Shown here: piece after piece, positions 51,806 through 64,000 of the stretch
Position numbering within the stretch: position 1 is the stretch's first letter
How the letters are laid out: every line of letters begins with the position of its first letter
Origin: Collimonas sp. OK307
Lineage (GTDB): Bacteria > Pseudomonadota > Gammaproteobacteria > Burkholderiales > Burkholderiaceae_D
Direction: 5' to 3'
Assembly (NCBI RefSeq): GCF_900113705.1
Contig: NZ_FOQI01000022.1
Location: forward strand, 1-64,000
DNA: 64,000 bases
Translations under genes and position numbers: made by a program
Notes under the pieces: generated by a model
Told to the model about the DNA's origin: nothing
Seen by the model: the letters and a program-made list of their open reading frames with translations, nothing else
Database searches by the model: none

Positions 51806-52291
51806 TTATTCTTCGCTGGTGGCTTCCGCCAGTTCTTCCAGCGCGATAGAGAGATTGGCCATCTCCACCGCTACCCGCGCGGCATCGGTGCCCTTCTCTT
51901 CCATCCGGGCTTCGGCTTGCTCGTCGTTCTCGGTAGTCAATACGGCATTCGCAATCGGAATGCCGGAATCCAGGCCGACGCGTGTGATACCTGCGCCGGA
52001 CTCATTCGAGACCAGTTCGAAGTGGTAAGTTTCGCCGCGAATCACGGCGCCAATCGCGATCAGCGCGTCAAACTGCATGGTCTCTGCCATCTTCTGCAAC
52101 GCCAGCGGGATTTCCAGCGCACCCGGCACGGTAACGTGCAAGATGTCTTCATCCGCCACGCCCAGATGCTTCAGCTCTGCCAGGCAGGCCGAGATCAAAC
52201 CGTGGCAAACATCTTCATTGAAACGGGCTTGCACAATACCGATGCGCAAATCTGCACCATCCAGATTGGTTTCGTAAATTCCGACTGTCAT
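51806..52291 (-). CDS. ribH: 6,7-dimethyl-8-ribityllumazine synthase
   Basis: A 161-residue lumazine synthase that condenses the ribD-pathway pyrimidine with the butanone phosphate made by RibB. Signatures VARFNEDVC-type ([20 protein letters not shown]), [15 protein letters not shown] and [14 protein letters not shown] are present; the catalytic His lies in the last. It assembles as an icosahedral or decameric shell. It lies between ribB (upstream, 117 bases) and nusB (downstream, 79 bases). Confidence 0.96.
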   Translation of the reverse strand: MTVGIYETNLDGADLRIGIVQARFNEDVCHGLISACLAELKHLGVADEDILHVTVPGALEIPLALQKMAETMQFDALIAIGAVIRGETYHFELVSNESGAGITRVGLDSGIPIANAVLTTENDEQAEARMEEKGTDAARVAVEMANLSIALEELAEATSEE

Positions 52292-52408
52292 GGTTTTCCT
52301 CTTATGCGCACTGGGCGCTTTCTACTAATTGGTTTACAAAATAATTTACTGCATGTTGCTTCAGCTGCTAATGCAAGGACAAAGGCAAATGCAAAGACGG
52401 CCGTGCCA

Positions 52409-53521
52409 TCAAGAATTCGGCTTGTTCTGGTAACCGGTAACTTCAAGGTCATACCCCGTCATCGACGGCATCTTGCGTGGGCTGGCCAGCAATTTCATTT
52501 TGCCGACGCCGAGATCTTTCAGAATCTGTGCGCCGATGCCGTAGGTCCGCAAATCGACCCGTGGCGGCGGCGGCTTGACACCGCTGCAGGCCGCTTCCAG
52601 CGCTGCAAACTTGGCGAATATCTGGTCTGCCGACTCTTCGCAATTGAGCAACACCACCACGCCGCAAGGCGAAGCCGCAATCGCCGCCAGGGCCGACGCC
52701 ATATTCCACGAATGGTTGGTGGCCTGGGTTTCCAGCAAATCCAGGATCGAGACCGGCTGATGCACCCGCACCAGCGTTTCCACGTCCGGCGAAGGTTCGC
52801 CATGCAGCAAGGCCAGATGGGCGCCGCCACTTGGTGTGTCGCGATAAGCGATAGTCTTGAACGTGCCCTGCGCTGTGTGCGTAGTGCGTTCAGCGAGCCG
52901 TTCAACGATGCTTTCGTGCTGGCCGCGATAGTGGATCAGATCGGCAATCGTGCCGACCTTCAAGCCGTGTTCCTTGGAAAATTCCAGCAAGTCAGGCAGA
53001 CGCGCCATGGTGCCGTCTTCCTTGAGGATTTCGCAAATCACTGCGGCTGGCGTCAAACCCGCCATTTCAGTCAGATCGCAACCGGCTTCGGTATGCCCGG
53101 CACGCATCAAGACGCCGCCCTTGCGTGCCTTGATCGGGAAAATATGGCCCGGCTGCACGATGTCGGCCGCCTTGGCATTTGCCGCCACCGCAACCTGGAT
53201 AGTGCGGGCGCGGTCAGCGGCGGAGATCCCGGTCGTGACGCCTTCGGCGGCTTCGATCGAGACAGTGAAATTGGTGCCATAGGCGGTGCCGTTACGGCTG
53301 GTCATCATGCTCAGGTTGAGCTGGTCGCAGCGCTCTTCGGTCAGCGTCAGGCATACCAGGCCGCGGGCATACTTGACCATGAAGTTGATCGCTTCCGGCG
53401 TCACAAAATCGGCGGCGAGCACCAGGTCGCCCTCGTTTTCACGATCTTCCTCATCTACCAGAATCACCATGCGCCCGGCACGGAGTTCTGCAATGATTTC
53501 CTCTGTTGATGCAATTGACAT
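52409..53521 (-). CDS. ribB: 3,4-dihydroxy-2-butanone-4-phosphate synthase with degenerate GTP cyclohydrolase II domain
   Basis: A 370-residue RibBA-like protein. Residues 1-200 form an intact DHBP synthase ([33 protein letters not shown]), which turns ribulose 5-phosphate into the four-carbon unit of riboflavin. Residues about 205-370 align with GTP cyclohydrolase II ([20 protein letters not shown] is recognisable), but the zinc motif C-x2-G-D-x-L-G-S-x-R-C-D-C is absent: [20 protein letters not shown] stands in its place. GTP cyclohydrolase activity is therefore unlikely, and a separate ribA should exist elsewhere. It heads the ribB-ribH-nusB run. I saw no FMN riboswitch upstream. Confidence 0.92.
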   Translation of the reverse strand: MSIASTEEIIAELRAGRMVILVDEEDRENEGDLVLAADFVTPEAINFMVKYARGLVCLTLTEERCDQLNLSMMTSRNGTAYGTNFTVSIEAAEGVTTGISAADRARTIQVAVAANAKAADIVQPGHIFPIKARKGGVLMRAGHTEAGCDLTEMAGLTPAAVICEILKEDGTMARLPDLLEFSKEHGLKVGTIADLIHYRGQHESIVERLAERTTHTAQGTFKTIAYRDTPSGGAHLALLHGEPSPDVETLVRVHQPVSILDLLETQATNHSWNMASALAAIAASPCGVVVLLNCEESADQIFAKFAALEAACSGVKPPPPRVDLRTYGIGAQILKDLGVGKMKLLASPRKMPSMTGYDLEVTGYQNKPNS

Positions 53522-53783
53522 GTTTTGCCTTGAAGATAATCAGTCCGGAAGTCGCCTTGTGAGCCGACTGCGTCCAACCGATATTTGCTATAAATCGTGC
53601 TATGAAGATTGTGGTTTATCGACTAACGGCGGGACTATGGGCCGCTGCTAAACAACCCCGCTAAATCAAACATAAACCAGAGGTGGCTATTTTAAAGGAT
53701 TTAGCAGACTGAAAATGTTTTACGGACACCAGTTTGCGGTAGTTTCGCCTCGGTCTGGCTATACAACAACGGTACTGGTCGGA

Positions 53784-54794
53784 TCAAGCTGCCAATGGTT
53801 GCATATTTGCCAATGCATTAACCAACAACAAAGGATCGCCCAGCGCCAGTTTTTTCGAGTCCGACAGCGCCTGCCGGAACGATTTGGCGCCCGGCACACC
53901 GGCCATCAAACCCAGCATGTGGCGGGTAATGCTATTGAGGCGCAAACCTTTGCCATCATGCCCATGCAAGGCCAGTTGCTGGCGGATATACGGCAACATG
54001 GCCTCGATTACCTCGGCCCGGGTCTTCGGCGTGGCGTCAGCGTCGCCAAAGTAACGGGAATCGAAATCGGCCATCAGGTAAGGATTGTGATACGCCTCGC
54101 GCCCCAGCATCACGCCGTCGACATATTGCAGGTGGAAATCGATTTCCTCGGTAGTCTTGATGGCGCCGTTGATGATGATTTCCAACTCCGGGAAATCCTG
54201 CGCCAGCCGGTAGGCATATTCATACTTCAGCGGCGGAATTTCACGGTTCTCCTTAGGGCTCAGCCCTTTCAGGATCGCGTTGCGCGCATGCACGATGAAC
54301 GTCTGGCAACCGGCCTCAGCCACTGTTCCGACAAAGTCGCGGACAAACTCATACGATTCAGTCTTGTCGATGCCGATCCGATGCTTGACGGTAACGTCAA
54401 TCGACACCGCATCGCGCATTGCCTTGACACAATCGGCAACCAGCGTCGACTCCGCCATCAGGCAAGCGCCAAAAGCGCCCTTCTGCACCCGTTCCGACGG
54501 GCAACCGCAATTCAGGTTGATCTCGTCGTAGCCCCATTCCTGGCCCAGCCTGGCGCTCTTGGCCAGGTCGGCCGGCTCGCTGCCGCCGAGTTGCAAGGCG
54601 ACCGGATGTTCCACATCGTTGAAATCCAGATGACGCGGCACATCCCCGTGCAGCAAAGCGCCGGTGGTCACCATTTCGGTGTAAAGCCAGGTGTGGCGGG
54701 TGATTTGACGGTGGAATACGCGGCAATGGCGGTCTGTCCAATCCATCATTGGCGCCACGGACAAGCGTCTTTTACTGTAATTCGCTGATTTCAT
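53784..54794 (-). CDS. dusA: tRNA-dihydrouridine(20/20a) synthase DusA
   Basis: A 336-residue flavoenzyme that reduces uridines in the tRNA D loop. Signatures: RLSVAPMMDWTDRHCRVFHR, MVTTGALLHGD (DusA-specific), INLNCGCPSERVQKGAFGAC with the catalytic Cys, VTVKHRIGID and INGAIKTTEEIDFHL. Length is typical for DusA. It is separated from ribB by a 262-base region with no gene seen. Confidence 0.95.
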   Translation of the reverse strand: MKSANYSKRRLSVAPMMDWTDRHCRVFHRQITRHTWLYTEMVTTGALLHGDVPRHLDFNDVEHPVALQLGGSEPADLAKSARLGQEWGYDEINLNCGCPSERVQKGAFGACLMAESTLVADCVKAMRDAVSIDVTVKHRIGIDKTESYEFVRDFVGTVAEAGCQTFIVHARNAILKGLSPKENREIPPLKYEYAYRLAQDFPELEIIINGAIKTTEEIDFHLQYVDGVMLGREAYHNPYLMADFDSRYFGDADATPKTRAEVIEAMLPYIRQQLALHGHDGKGLRLNSITRHMLGLMAGVPGAKSFRQALSDSKKLALGDPLLLVNALANMQPLAA

Positions 54795-54903
54795 TAGGTT
54801 TTATGCTGACTTCACACGCATATCGCAATGCAATTTATGCGTCATTTTGCTTGATTTCCGGATAGTTTGCCGTTCACTGCATGCAAAACGCTCTCCCGAA
54901 AGT

Positions 54904-54956
54904 AAAAAACCCGTCTATCCGCGAGTTCTTTCAAACTCACTAATCGACGGGTTTTC
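54904..54956 (-). terminator. Terminator of typA
   Basis: An outer stem AAAACCCGTC/GACGGGTTTT and an inner GAGTT/AACTC hairpin, followed on the minus strand by a T run. It sits about 40 bases past the typA stop codon. Confidence 0.85.
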
Positions 54957-54992
54957 TGTGTCCGGAACAAACATTCCGGACCGTAAAATGAC

Positions 54993-56828
54993 TTACGCGT
55001 CGCGCGAAGCCTTTTTACGCTCGTGTTCCTTCAGGTAACGCTTACGCAGGCGAATGCTCTTCGGTGTGACTTCAACCAGTTCGTCGTCGTCAATAAATTC
55101 AACCGCATATTCCAGCGACATTTCGATTGGCGGCACCAGGCGCACCGCTTCGTCGGTACCCGACGAACGGACGTTGGTCAACTGCTTGCCCTTGATCGGG
55201 TTGACGACCAGATCGTTGTCACGCGAGTGAATACCGATGATCATGCCTTCGTAGACCGGGTCATTGTGGCTGACGAACATACGGCCGCGATCTTGCAGTT
55301 TCCAGATAGCGTAGGCGACAGCTGCGCCATCGTCCTGCGAAATCAGCACGCCGTTACGACGGCCGCCGAGTTCACCCTTGGAGACGTCGACCGGTGCGTA
55401 TTCGTCGAACACGTGGCTCATCAAGCCGGTACCGCGGGTCAGGGTCATGAATTCGCCCTGGAAGCCGATCAGGCCACGAGCAGGAATGCGGTACTCGAGA
55501 CGCACACGTCCCTTGCCGTCCGGTTCCATGTTTTGCAGGTCGCCGCGACGACGGCCGAGTTCTTCCATGACGCCGCCCTGGTTGGCTTCTTCGACGTCGA
55601 CAGTCAGGTTTTCGTACGGCTCTTGACGCACGCCATCAACCATCTTGAACACTACGCGTGGACGCGAAACGGCCAGCTCGTAGCCTTCGCGACGCATGTT
55701 TTCAATCAGGATGGTCAGGTGCAATTCACCACGGCCCGACACTTCGTATGTCGAATCATCGCCTTCAGCCTGTACCACGCGCAATGCCATGTTGGCTTTC
55801 AGTTCGCGGTCCAGACGGTCCTTAATCTGACGTGTAGTCACGAACTTGCCTTCGCGGCCAGCCAGCGGCGAGTTGTTGACCATGAAGTTCATGGTCAGTG
55901 TCGGTTCATCAACCTTCAACATCGGCAAGCCGTCCGGATGGTCCGGTGCACAGATGGTGGAGCCGATGCTGATTTCTTCAATACCGTTGATCAGCACGAT
56001 GTCGCCAGCCAGCGCTTCGTCTGCCAGCACGCGGTCGAGGCCGCGGAAAGTCAGTACCTGGTTGATGCGGGCCTTGGTCGGCTTGTCGTCCGGGCCGTTC
56101 ATCCAGACCACGTCTTGCAATGCTTTGACTTTGCCGCGCAGGATACGGCCAACGCCGATCTTACCGACGTAGGAAGAGTATTCCAGCGAAGTGATTTGCA
56201 GTTGCAGCGGGCCGTTAGGATCATCTTCACGCGCTGGAACGTGCTTCAGAATAGCGTCGAACAATGGTTCCATGTTGCCGTCGCGGACGGTGTCTTCCAG
56301 ACCTGCGTAGCCTTTAAAACCCGATGCGTAAATGATCGGGAAATCCAGCTGCTCGTCGGTTGCGCCGAGCTTGTCGAACAATTCGAAAGTCGCGTTCACA
56401 GCCTTTTGCGGGTCTGCATTTTCGCGGTCGATCTTGTTGACGACAACGATAGGCTTCAAGCCCAGCGCCAGCGCCTTACGCGTCACGAAACGCGTTTGCG
56501 GCATCGGGCCTTCTTGTGCATCGACCAGCAGCAAAACACTGTCAACCATCGACAGTACGCGCTCTACCTCGCCACCGAAGTCGGCATGGCCCGGGGTATC
56601 GACGATGTTGATGTGCGTGCCTTTGTATTCGACTGCGCAGTTCTTCGACAGAATCGTGATGCCACGTTCTTTTTCAATATCGTTCGAATCCATCACGCGT
56701 GCATCGACGTGCTGGTTGTCACGGAAAGTACCGGATTGACGCAACAATTGGTCAACCAGTGTGGTCTTGCCGTGGTCAACGTGGGCAATGATGGCAATGT
56801 TGCGGATAGCGCGAGGTGTGTTTGACAT
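54993..56828 (-). CDS. typA: Ribosome-associated GTPase TypA/BipA
   Basis: A 611-residue translational GTPase that helps 50S assembly and stress adaptation. The ATG at 56828 ([20 protein letters not shown]) is chosen by alignment. G1 is [16 protein letters not shown]2 [16 protein letters not shown]3 [16 protein letters not shown] and G4 [10 protein letters not shown]. The C-terminal domain is complete (…[19 protein letters not shown]). Single gene. Confidence 0.97.
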   Translation of the reverse strand: MSNTPRAIRNIAIIAHVDHGKTTLVDQLLRQSGTFRDNQHVDARVMDSNDIEKERGITILSKNCAVEYKGTHINIVDTPGHADFGGEVERVLSMVDSVLLLVDAQEGPMPQTRFVTRKALALGLKPIVVVNKIDRENADPQKAVNATFELFDKLGATDEQLDFPIIYASGFKGYAGLEDTVRDGNMEPLFDAILKHVPAREDDPNGPLQLQITSLEYSSYVGKIGVGRILRGKVKALQDVVWMNGPDDKPTKARINQVLTFRGLDRVLADEALAGDIVLINGIEEISIGSTICAPDHPDGLPMLKVDEPTLTMNFMVNNSPLAGREGKFVTTRQIKDRLDRELKANMALRVVQAEGDDSTYEVSGRGELHLTILIENMRREGYELAVSRPRVVFKMVDGVRQEPYENLTVDVEEANQGGVMEELGRRRGDLQNMEPDGKGRVRLEYRIPARGLIGFQGEFMTLTRGTGLMSHVFDEYAPVDVSKGELGGRRNGVLISQDDGAAVAYAIWKLQDRGRMFVSHNDPVYEGMIIGIHSRDNDLVVNPIKGKQLTNVRSSGTDEAVRLVPPIEMSLEYAVEFIDDDELVEVTPKSIRLRKRYLKEHERKKASRDA

Positions 56829-57070
56829 GGTCAGTTTGGAGATTGGAGAACTTAGTAAGTGCGCAGATAAAGATACGAATTGCGCAGAATATATATAGCT
56901 ACAAGTGCGGCCAAAATGCTCGCTAAGGCACTGCATTAAGCACAGCAGTTGTAGCGGAATTTGGGAGGCCGCGTATTATAGCATGACGCGCTGCACTACT
57001 TTATGAAAAGCCGTGTAATTTCAAAGAGTTGCTGTCTCAATAGCAGCACAAATGTTACTTAAAAGATATT

Positions 57071-58024
57071 TTACACAGCCTGCGCAGTGGCAATCAGACG
57101 TTCGGGAGCCAGAACGCCGTATTCATGCAGTTGCGCAGTTCCTAGTAGTTGCCGAGGGGATATCGCATCGGCAGGTTGCAGGTAAACCCGTACACGGCCC
57201 GCCTCTGCCGGCAACGCCACGCCTTCCTTCGTCAGGGTCAGGCGCTGGCCTTGCAAAAAACGCTTCGCCAAAAGTTCGGATAACAACACTTCAGGAAATG
57301 TGAGCAGCAAACTGTCGACCGGCGCCAGCAAGGCGCTGCGCTCGGCTGGTTCAGTGCAAGTCAATTGTTCCAGCGTAACGCAGCCATCCAGCGTCAGGTG
57401 GCCCACCTGGGTCCGCCGTAGTTCTTGCAAATGCGCGCCGCAACCGAGCGCTGCACCGATGTCCTCACCCAGCACGCGGATGTAGGTACCTTTGCTGCAG
57501 GCTACCCGCAAACGCAGGAACGGCGCCTCGTAGGCCAGGAACTCCAGTGTGTGAATGGTCACATCGCGCGCTTCGCGCTCCAGAGTGATGCCGGCACGGG
57601 CGTATTCATACAACGGCTTGCCGTCGCGCTTGAGCGCCGAGTACATTGGCGGCACCTGCTTGATCGGACCACGGAACTGCGCCAATACGGCATCGATCTG
57701 TCCGCGGCTGACGTTGACGTCCTTGCGCTCCACGATCTCGCCTTCGGTATCGCCGGTGGTAGTACTCACTCCCAGATGGATCAAGGTTTCGTATGTCTTG
57801 TCGGCATCCAGCAAATCCTGGGCAAACTTGGTGGCTTCGCCGAAGCACAGCGGCAGCACGCCGGTGGCAAACGGATCGAGCGTGCCGGTGTGGCCGGCCT
57901 TTTGCGCGTTCAGCAAGCCTTTTGCCTTGATCAGCGCATCATTGCTGGAAAAGCCGACAGGTTTATCCAACAGCAAAACGCCATTGAGCGGGACACGGAT
58001 TCTTTTGGGTGGGCGTGATGCCAT
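57071..58024 (-). CDS. truB: tRNA pseudouridine(55) synthase TruB
   Basis: A 317-residue enzyme that makes pseudouridine 55 in the T loop of tRNAs. The ATG at 58024 (MASRPPKRIRVPLNGVLLLD) is chosen over the earlier frame. The catalytic Asp is in GHTGTLDPFATGVLPLC (about residue 45). SKGTYIRVLGEDIGAALGCG and a C-terminal PUA-like part (ERFLQGQRL…) are present. It is the last gene of the rimP-nusA-infB-rbfA-truB operon, 116 bases after rbfA. Confidence 0.96.
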   Translation of the reverse strand: MASRPPKRIRVPLNGVLLLDKPVGFSSNDALIKAKGLLNAQKAGHTGTLDPFATGVLPLCFGEATKFAQDLLDADKTYETLIHLGVSTTTGDTEGEIVERKDVNVSRGQIDAVLAQFRGPIKQVPPMYSALKRDGKPLYEYARAGITLEREARDVTIHTLEFLAYEAPFLRLRVACSKGTYIRVLGEDIGAALGCGAHLQELRRTQVGHLTLDGCVTLEQLTCTEPAERSALLAPVDSLLLTFPEVLLSELLAKRFLQGQRLTLTKEGVALPAEAGRVRVYLQPADAISPRQLLGTAQLHEYGVLAPERLIATAQAV

Positions 58025-58140
58025 GGTAGCAAATACAAAAAGGGGAATAAAGGTGAAAAGAAGCGGAAACGGCTTGCCGTTACCAGCAAGCCGCATCAAA
58101 TTTGTTACTGATAATTATGACTGGTCGATAAGCTTATCGC

Positions 58141-58530
58141 TTAATCCTGGCCATCGTCTTTAGAACGTGTCGCATTGGCCAGATCGATCAAACGCGACAT
58201 CTCGACGCCGCGGGCAGTCGAATTGTCATGAATGAAATGCAAGGCAGGCAGTGTGTGGATAGACAAACGGCGGCCAAGCTGATTGCGCAGGAAACCGGCA
58301 GCCTGGGTCAGGCCCTTGACGGTATTCGCAATGGCTTCGAGGTCGTCGTTCAGCATCGTGAAAAACACCTTGGCATGGGCGTAGTCCGGCGTCACTTGTA
58401 CTTCGGTAATCGTAATCATGCCGACCCGCGGGTCTTTCAGCTCGAATACGATAATCTCGGACAAGTCCTTCTGGATCTGATCTGCAACGCGCAGACCGCG
58501 GCCAGGGATGGATTTACTATGTTTAGCCAT
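58141..58530 (-). CDS. rbfA: Ribosome-binding factor A
   Basis: A 129-residue KH-fold protein that matures the 30S subunit and 16S 5' end. [30 protein letters not shown] and [14 protein letters not shown] are standard. The gap to infB upstream is 164 bases and contains a hairpin (58621-58646) and a REP-like repeat (58587-58614). Confidence 0.96.
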   Translation of the reverse strand: MAKHSKSIPGRGLRVADQIQKDLSEIIVFELKDPRVGMITITEVQVTPDYAHAKVFFTMLNDDLEAIANTVKGLTQAAGFLRNQLGRRLSIHTLPALHFIHDNSTARGVEMSRLIDLANATRSKDDGQD

Positions 58531-58586
58531 ACTTTTATTCAGCGCTTTTTACGCTATATCTTTCACAAATTAACAACCGACAACTT

Positions 58587-58614
58587 GTAGGCTGGGCACT
58601 GCGTGCCTACCCTA
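58587..58614. repeat. REP-like inverted repeat, copy 3
   Basis: GTAGGCTGGGCAC and GTGCCTACCCTAC pair with two mismatches around a short loop. Related to the repeats at 20285 and 37276. Located between infB and rbfA. Confidence 0.7.
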
Positions 58615-58620
58615 CGAATG

Positions 58621-58646
58621 AAAATCGGGCTGTTAGGCCCGATTTT
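58621..58646. terminator. Terminator-like hairpin between infB and rbfA
   Basis: A perfect 10-bp stem AAAATCGGGC/GCCCGATTTT with a 6-base loop, ending in Ts on both strands. It lies about 50 bases after the infB stop codon, inside a normally continuous operon, so it may reduce rbfA-truB expression rather than end the operon. Confidence 0.65.
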
Positions 58647-58694
58647 CCTGCCCTACGCACCTAACCAGCTGCGTGTGCGCGTGTGCTTCAGCTA

Positions 58695-61550
58695 TTACAG
58701 AGTACGTGCGATTTCTTCAACTTCAAAGATTTCGAGGTGATCGCCTTCTTTGATATCGTTGAAGTTCTTCAGGGTCAGACCGCATTCAAAGCCGGAACGG
58801 ACTTCCTTGACGTCATCCTTGAAGCGCTTCAGCGAATCCAGCTCGCCAGTCCACAACACGACGTTGTCGCGCAGCAGGCGGACCGAAGCGCCACGTTTGA
58901 CCAAGCCTTCGAGCACGTAGCAACCGGCAATCGCGCCGACTTTGCTGACCAGCAGGACCTGGCGAATCTCGACCAGACCCAGGTTCTGTTCGCGCTTCTC
59001 TGGCGACAACATGCCAGACATCGCTGCCTTGATCTCATCCACAGCATCGTAAATGATGTTGTAGTAACGGATGTCGACGCCGTTGGCTTCCGCCAGCTTG
59101 CGTGCCTGTGCATCGGCGCGGGCGTTGAAGCCGATAATGACGGCTTTCGAAGCGACTGCCAGGTTGACGTCCGACTCGCTGATGCCGCCGACGCCGGCGT
59201 GCACCACTTGTACCCGGACTTCGCTGGTCGACAGCTTTTGCAACGATTGCACCAAAGCTTCTTGCGAACCTTGCACGTCGGTCTTGATGATCATCGGCAG
59301 GTTCTTGACTTCGCCTTCGGCCATCTGGTCGAACATGTTTTCCAGCTTCGCGGCTTGCTGCTTGGCCAGCTTGACGTCACGGTACTTACCTTGACGGAAC
59401 TGACCGATTTCGCGCGCCTTGCGCTCGTCAGCCATGACCATGACTTCTTCGCCGGCAACCGGCACTTCTGTCAGGCCCTGGATTTCGACCGGAATCGATG
59501 GGCCGGCTTCGGTGATCGCCTTACCGTTTTCATCCAGCATCGCGCGGACCCGGCCATAAGCCGAACCAGCCAACACCACATCGCCGCGTTTCAGCGTACC
59601 GGATTGCACCAGGATCGTTGCAACCGGACCACGCCCCTTGTCGAGTCGGGCTTCCACTACCAGGCCACGGGCCGGTGCGGCTACCGCTGCTTTCAACTCC
59701 AGCACTTCAGCTTGCAGCAGGACTTGTTCCAGCAAGTTATCGATGCCTTCGCCAGTCTTGGCCGATACCGGTACGAATGGCGATTCGCCACCGTATTCTT
59801 CCGGCACCACTTGTTCAGCGATCAATTCCTGCTTGACGCGATCCAGGTTGCTGCCCGGCTTGTCGATCTTGTTGATTGCCACCACCAGCGGTACGCCGGC
59901 GGCTTTCGCGTGGGCAATCGCTTCCTTGGTTTGCGGCATCACGCCATCGTCGGCCGCCACTACCAGAATCACGATATCGGTCGCCTTGGCGCCGCGAGCA
60001 CGCATAGCGGTAAACGCTTCGTGGCCCGGGGTGTCGAGGAAGGTGATCATGCCGCGCGGTGTTTCCACGTGATATGCACCGATGTGCTGGGTAATCCCGC
60101 CAGCTTCGCCGGAGGCTACCTTGGCACGACGGATGTAATCCAGCAGCGAGGTTTTACCATGGTCAACGTGACCCATGACAGTAACCACCGGAGCACGCGG
60201 CAGCAATTCGGCGTCGGCATGTTCTTCACCGTCGACCAGCAATGCTTCCGGATCATCCAACTTCGCAGCGTGTGCGGTGTGGCCCATTTCTTCGACCAGA
60301 ATCATCGAAGTTTCCTGATCCAGCACCTGGTTGATGGTGACCATCTGGCCCAGTTTCATCAAATGCTTGATGACTTCCGAAGCCTTGACCGACATCTTGT
60401 GCGCCAGTTCAGCGACGGTAATGGTTTCAGGAACATAGATGTCCTTGATGACCGCTTCTGTCGGCGCCTGGAAATTACTTTCGTGATCGTCGTTATGCGA
60501 ACCACGGCGGCCCTTCGGACCACCGCGCCAGCCATCACGGCCACCGCCGGTATTGCCGCGGGTCTTGATGCCGAGGCCGCGCTTCTTGGCCGCATCGTCT
60601 TGCCAGGTAGAAGAGACGTTAGCGGACTTGATCGATTTCTTGTCGACCACCACTTTTTTGTCGTCCTTCTTCTCACCCGGCTTTTTATCCGCTGGCTTGT
60701 GCAAGGTACCTTCGGCTGTCTTGGCCGGAGCAGCGACAGGCGCTACCGGTTCAGGTGCCTTGATGACCCGGCGCGGCGCATTCATCATCGCCTTGATCTG
60801 CGCAACTTCATCTTGCACGGCCTTGCGAGCGCGCTCGGTAGCGGCAGATTTCTCAGCGGCTTCCTTGGCAGCTTGCGCAACCTTTTGCTTGGCTTCTTCG
60901 TTAGCCAGGCGTTTCTTTTCTTCAGCAGCAGGATCTTCCTGCTTGACAGCAGCAGAACCCGCAGCGTCACCGGCAACCGGAACCTGCACTGCAGCAGCAG
61001 CGGCCTTTTTAGCTTCGGTTTCGGCTTTCTTGGCGTCGTTTTCAGCTTTTTGCGCAGCCTTGGCTTGCGCTTCTTTCTCCGCTTCCAACTTGGCCAGACG
61101 CTCTTGCTTCTCGATCAATTCTGCTTCCTGGCGAGCGATCAATTCAGCTTGACGACGTGCTTCCTCAATCCGACGTGCCTGTTCTGCTTCGTCGATGACC
61201 GGTGCGGCAGGCGCAACCGGTGCTGCCGGAACTTCGGCAACAGGTTCGTCACGCTTGACGAAAGTGCGCTTCTTGCGCACCTCAACCTGGATCGTGCGCG
61301 ACTTGCCGGTGGCGTCAGCCTGCTTGATCTCGGTGGTTTCCTTGCGGGTCAGCGTGATTTTCTTCTTCTCGCTATCTGGAACCGCACCGTGCGAACGGCG
61401 CAGGTGTTCCAGCAGGCGATCCTTGTCTTCTTTCGACAAGGCGTCGTCAGTCGAATTTTTCTGGACGCCAGCCGATTGAAGTTGTGTCAGCAGCAGATCA
61501 GCTGGCATCTTCAGTTCGGTGGCAAATTGGGCTACATTGTTACTCGCCAT
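58695..61550 (-). CDS. infB: Translation initiation factor IF-2
   Basis: A 951-residue GTPase that places fMet-tRNA on the 30S subunit. The N-terminal region (residues 1-330) is an Ala/Lys/Glu-rich linker with IF2_N-type elements. The GTPase domain starts near 450: G1 [19 protein letters not shown]3 [18 protein letters not shown]4 NKIDKPGSN. The C-terminal IF2 domains follow (…[20 protein letters not shown]). The length (951) is within the range of beta-proteobacterial IF-2. It follows nusA by 58 bases. Confidence 0.97.
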   Translation of the reverse strand: MASNNVAQFATELKMPADLLLTQLQSAGVQKNSTDDALSKEDKDRLLEHLRRSHGAVPDSEKKKITLTRKETTEIKQADATGKSRTIQVEVRKKRTFVKRDEPVAEVPAAPVAPAAPVIDEAEQARRIEEARRQAELIARQEAELIEKQERLAKLEAEKEAQAKAAQKAENDAKKAETEAKKAAAAAVQVPVAGDAAGSAAVKQEDPAAEEKKRLANEEAKQKVAQAAKEAAEKSAATERARKAVQDEVAQIKAMMNAPRRVIKAPEPVAPVAAPAKTAEGTLHKPADKKPGEKKDDKKVVVDKKSIKSANVSSTWQDDAAKKRGLGIKTRGNTGGGRDGWRGGPKGRRGSHNDDHESNFQAPTEAVIKDIYVPETITVAELAHKMSVKASEVIKHLMKLGQMVTINQVLDQETSMILVEEMGHTAHAAKLDDPEALLVDGEEHADAELLPRAPVVTVMGHVDHGKTSLLDYIRRAKVASGEAGGITQHIGAYHVETPRGMITFLDTPGHEAFTAMRARGAKATDIVILVVAADDGVMPQTKEAIAHAKAAGVPLVVAINKIDKPGSNLDRVKQELIAEQVVPEEYGGESPFVPVSAKTGEGIDNLLEQVLLQAEVLELKAAVAAPARGLVVEARLDKGRGPVATILVQSGTLKRGDVVLAGSAYGRVRAMLDENGKAITEAGPSIPVEIQGLTEVPVAGEEVMVMADERKAREIGQFRQGKYRDVKLAKQQAAKLENMFDQMAEGEVKNLPMIIKTDVQGSQEALVQSLQKLSTSEVRVQVVHAGVGGISESDVNLAVASKAVIIGFNARADAQARKLAEANGVDIRYYNIIYDAVDEIKAAMSGMLSPEKREQNLGLVEIRQVLLVSKVGAIAGCYVLEGLVKRGASVRLLRDNVVLWTGELDSLKRFKDDVKEVRSGFECGLTLKNFNDIKEGDHLEIFEVEEIARTL

Positions 61551-61608
61551 TCAGTCCTCTTTTTCTATGTGGCGCGGCAGACGATACGGAACCTCTCGGA
61601 TCACTCGA

Positions 61609-63650
<2,042 letters not shown>

Positions 63651-64000
63651 GGCAACTCCCTATAAATAGCGCAACAGGCCCGGTAACTACAGGCCTGAAC
63701 TGTACACATACCCGCACATACAACTTAAATGCAGCTAAAACGAAAAGCAAAAAAAAAATGGGCATCTGCCCATCCTTCTTATCGTTTGTCATTCGAGCAG
63801 TTTCACGAGATCGGCTGCGAATTAATAATAAATCCAAAATTTGAATTTATTTTCATTTTAATTCTGTCAATGACTTCTGTTAACTTGTAAATTATAAACG
63901 ATTGGGCTATGTACCGCAATGCAGGAAATTTGCATTTATTGACAATCCCTCGTCAACAGAGGGCGAATTGATCAATAATGCAACACTCCCGCCACTTCTT
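63651..64000. other. Leader region of the rimP operon and right window edge
   Basis: These 350 bases hold no supported gene. A hairpin at 63758-63773 with a T run on the minus strand (63748-63757) looks like the terminator of a gene beyond the window. The remainder (63830-63960) is AT-rich and shows no tRNA or known riboswitch pattern. Confidence 0.5.
63747..63774 (-). terminator. Terminator-like hairpin upstream of rimP
   Basis: On the minus strand GATGGGC, AGAT, GCCCAT and about ten Ts. It would end transcription entering from the right, or attenuate the rimP operon if its promoter lies further right. Confidence 0.6.

Noticed and set aside
51683-53509. A 608-codon plus-strand ORF opposite ribH and ribB
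   Set aside because: Crosses two real genes and an intergenic gap on the other strand; the translated product resembles nothing.
53522-53783. Possible FMN riboswitch before ribB
   Set aside because: I could not find the conserved RFN-element segments on the minus strand in this leader.
55023-56825. A 600-codon plus-strand ORF opposite typA
   Set aside because: Antisense shadow of typA; no domain resemblance and no start signal.

Overview
The window looks like a moderately GC-rich chromosome segment of a beta-proteobacterium in the Burkholderiales, most likely Oxalobacteraceae (Collimonas/Herbaspirillum/Janthinobacterium type). The evidence is protein-level resemblance to that group, gene order such as glyA-nrdR and rimP-nusA-infB-rbfA-truB, the full ybgC-tolQRAB-pal-cpoB cluster, and a trimeric porin with an N-terminal coiled coil. 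The genus call is inference. No CRISPR array, rRNA operon or prophage body is present. One complete tRNA gene (Lys) and one tRNA-His 3' fragment are visible.

Layout. 1-780: the edge of an integrated element, with the end of an IS21-family istB, an integrase cut by that IS, and a tRNA-His 3' fragment that marks the att site. 820-10.3 kb: mixed accessory metabolism and envelope genes (two LysE exporters, porin, cfa, aldo/keto reductase followed by a VOC-gene remnant, GNAT, GMC oxidoreductase, a small ORF behind a perfect LexA-type palindrome, a Pro/Tyr-rich secreted protein). 10.4-19.2 kb, minus strand: glyA, nrdR, fimT-pilW, ribD-ribE, a Pr6Pr membrane protein, and a TonB-dependent receptor. 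19.5-26 kb, plus strand: ydfG-like SDR, the Tol-Pal operon, tRNA-Lys with a near-consensus promoter. 26-36.1 kb: variable region with an AT-rich acyltransferase, pirin, LysR, DedA-rhodanese fusion, DUF1275, two XapX genes beside a 269-bp inverted-repeat element, amidohydrolase, isochorismatase-like hydrolase, and a MASE4-GGDEF gene broken by two frameshifts. 36.2-46.5 kb: quinone oxidoreductase, a two-gene multiheme cytochrome c operon, a glycine-zipper protein, type II NADH dehydrogenase, a universal stress protein, a sensor kinase with two response regulators, and a secreted Cys-repeat protein. 46.7-53.5 kb: glutamate-synthase-domain protein, then a minus-strand run ribB-ribH-nusB-aminotransferase-FAH-maiA. 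53.8-63.7 kb: dusA, typA, and the rimP-nusA-infB-rbfA-truB translation operon.

Functional groupings. Envelope integrity: Tol-Pal, porin, Cfa, TonB receptor. Riboflavin synthesis is in two separate blocks (ribD-ribE and ribB-ribH), and the ribB product has a GTP-cyclohydrolase-II-like domain lacking the zinc-binding cysteines. Respiration: Ndh and the cytochromes c. Signalling: kinase plus REC-only and LuxR-type regulators; the broken diguanylate cyclase. Aromatic or tyrosine catabolism: FAH-family hydrolase plus zeta-class GST isomerase.

I found no convincing new multi-gene system. The observations most worth checking are the putative SOS-controlled small gene (9589-9879), the MITE-like element directly upstream of the XapX genes, the three-copy GTAGGGTGGGCAC hairpin family, the island junction at tRNA-His, the double-frameshifted cyclase, and the three-repeat cysteine-pair secreted protein.
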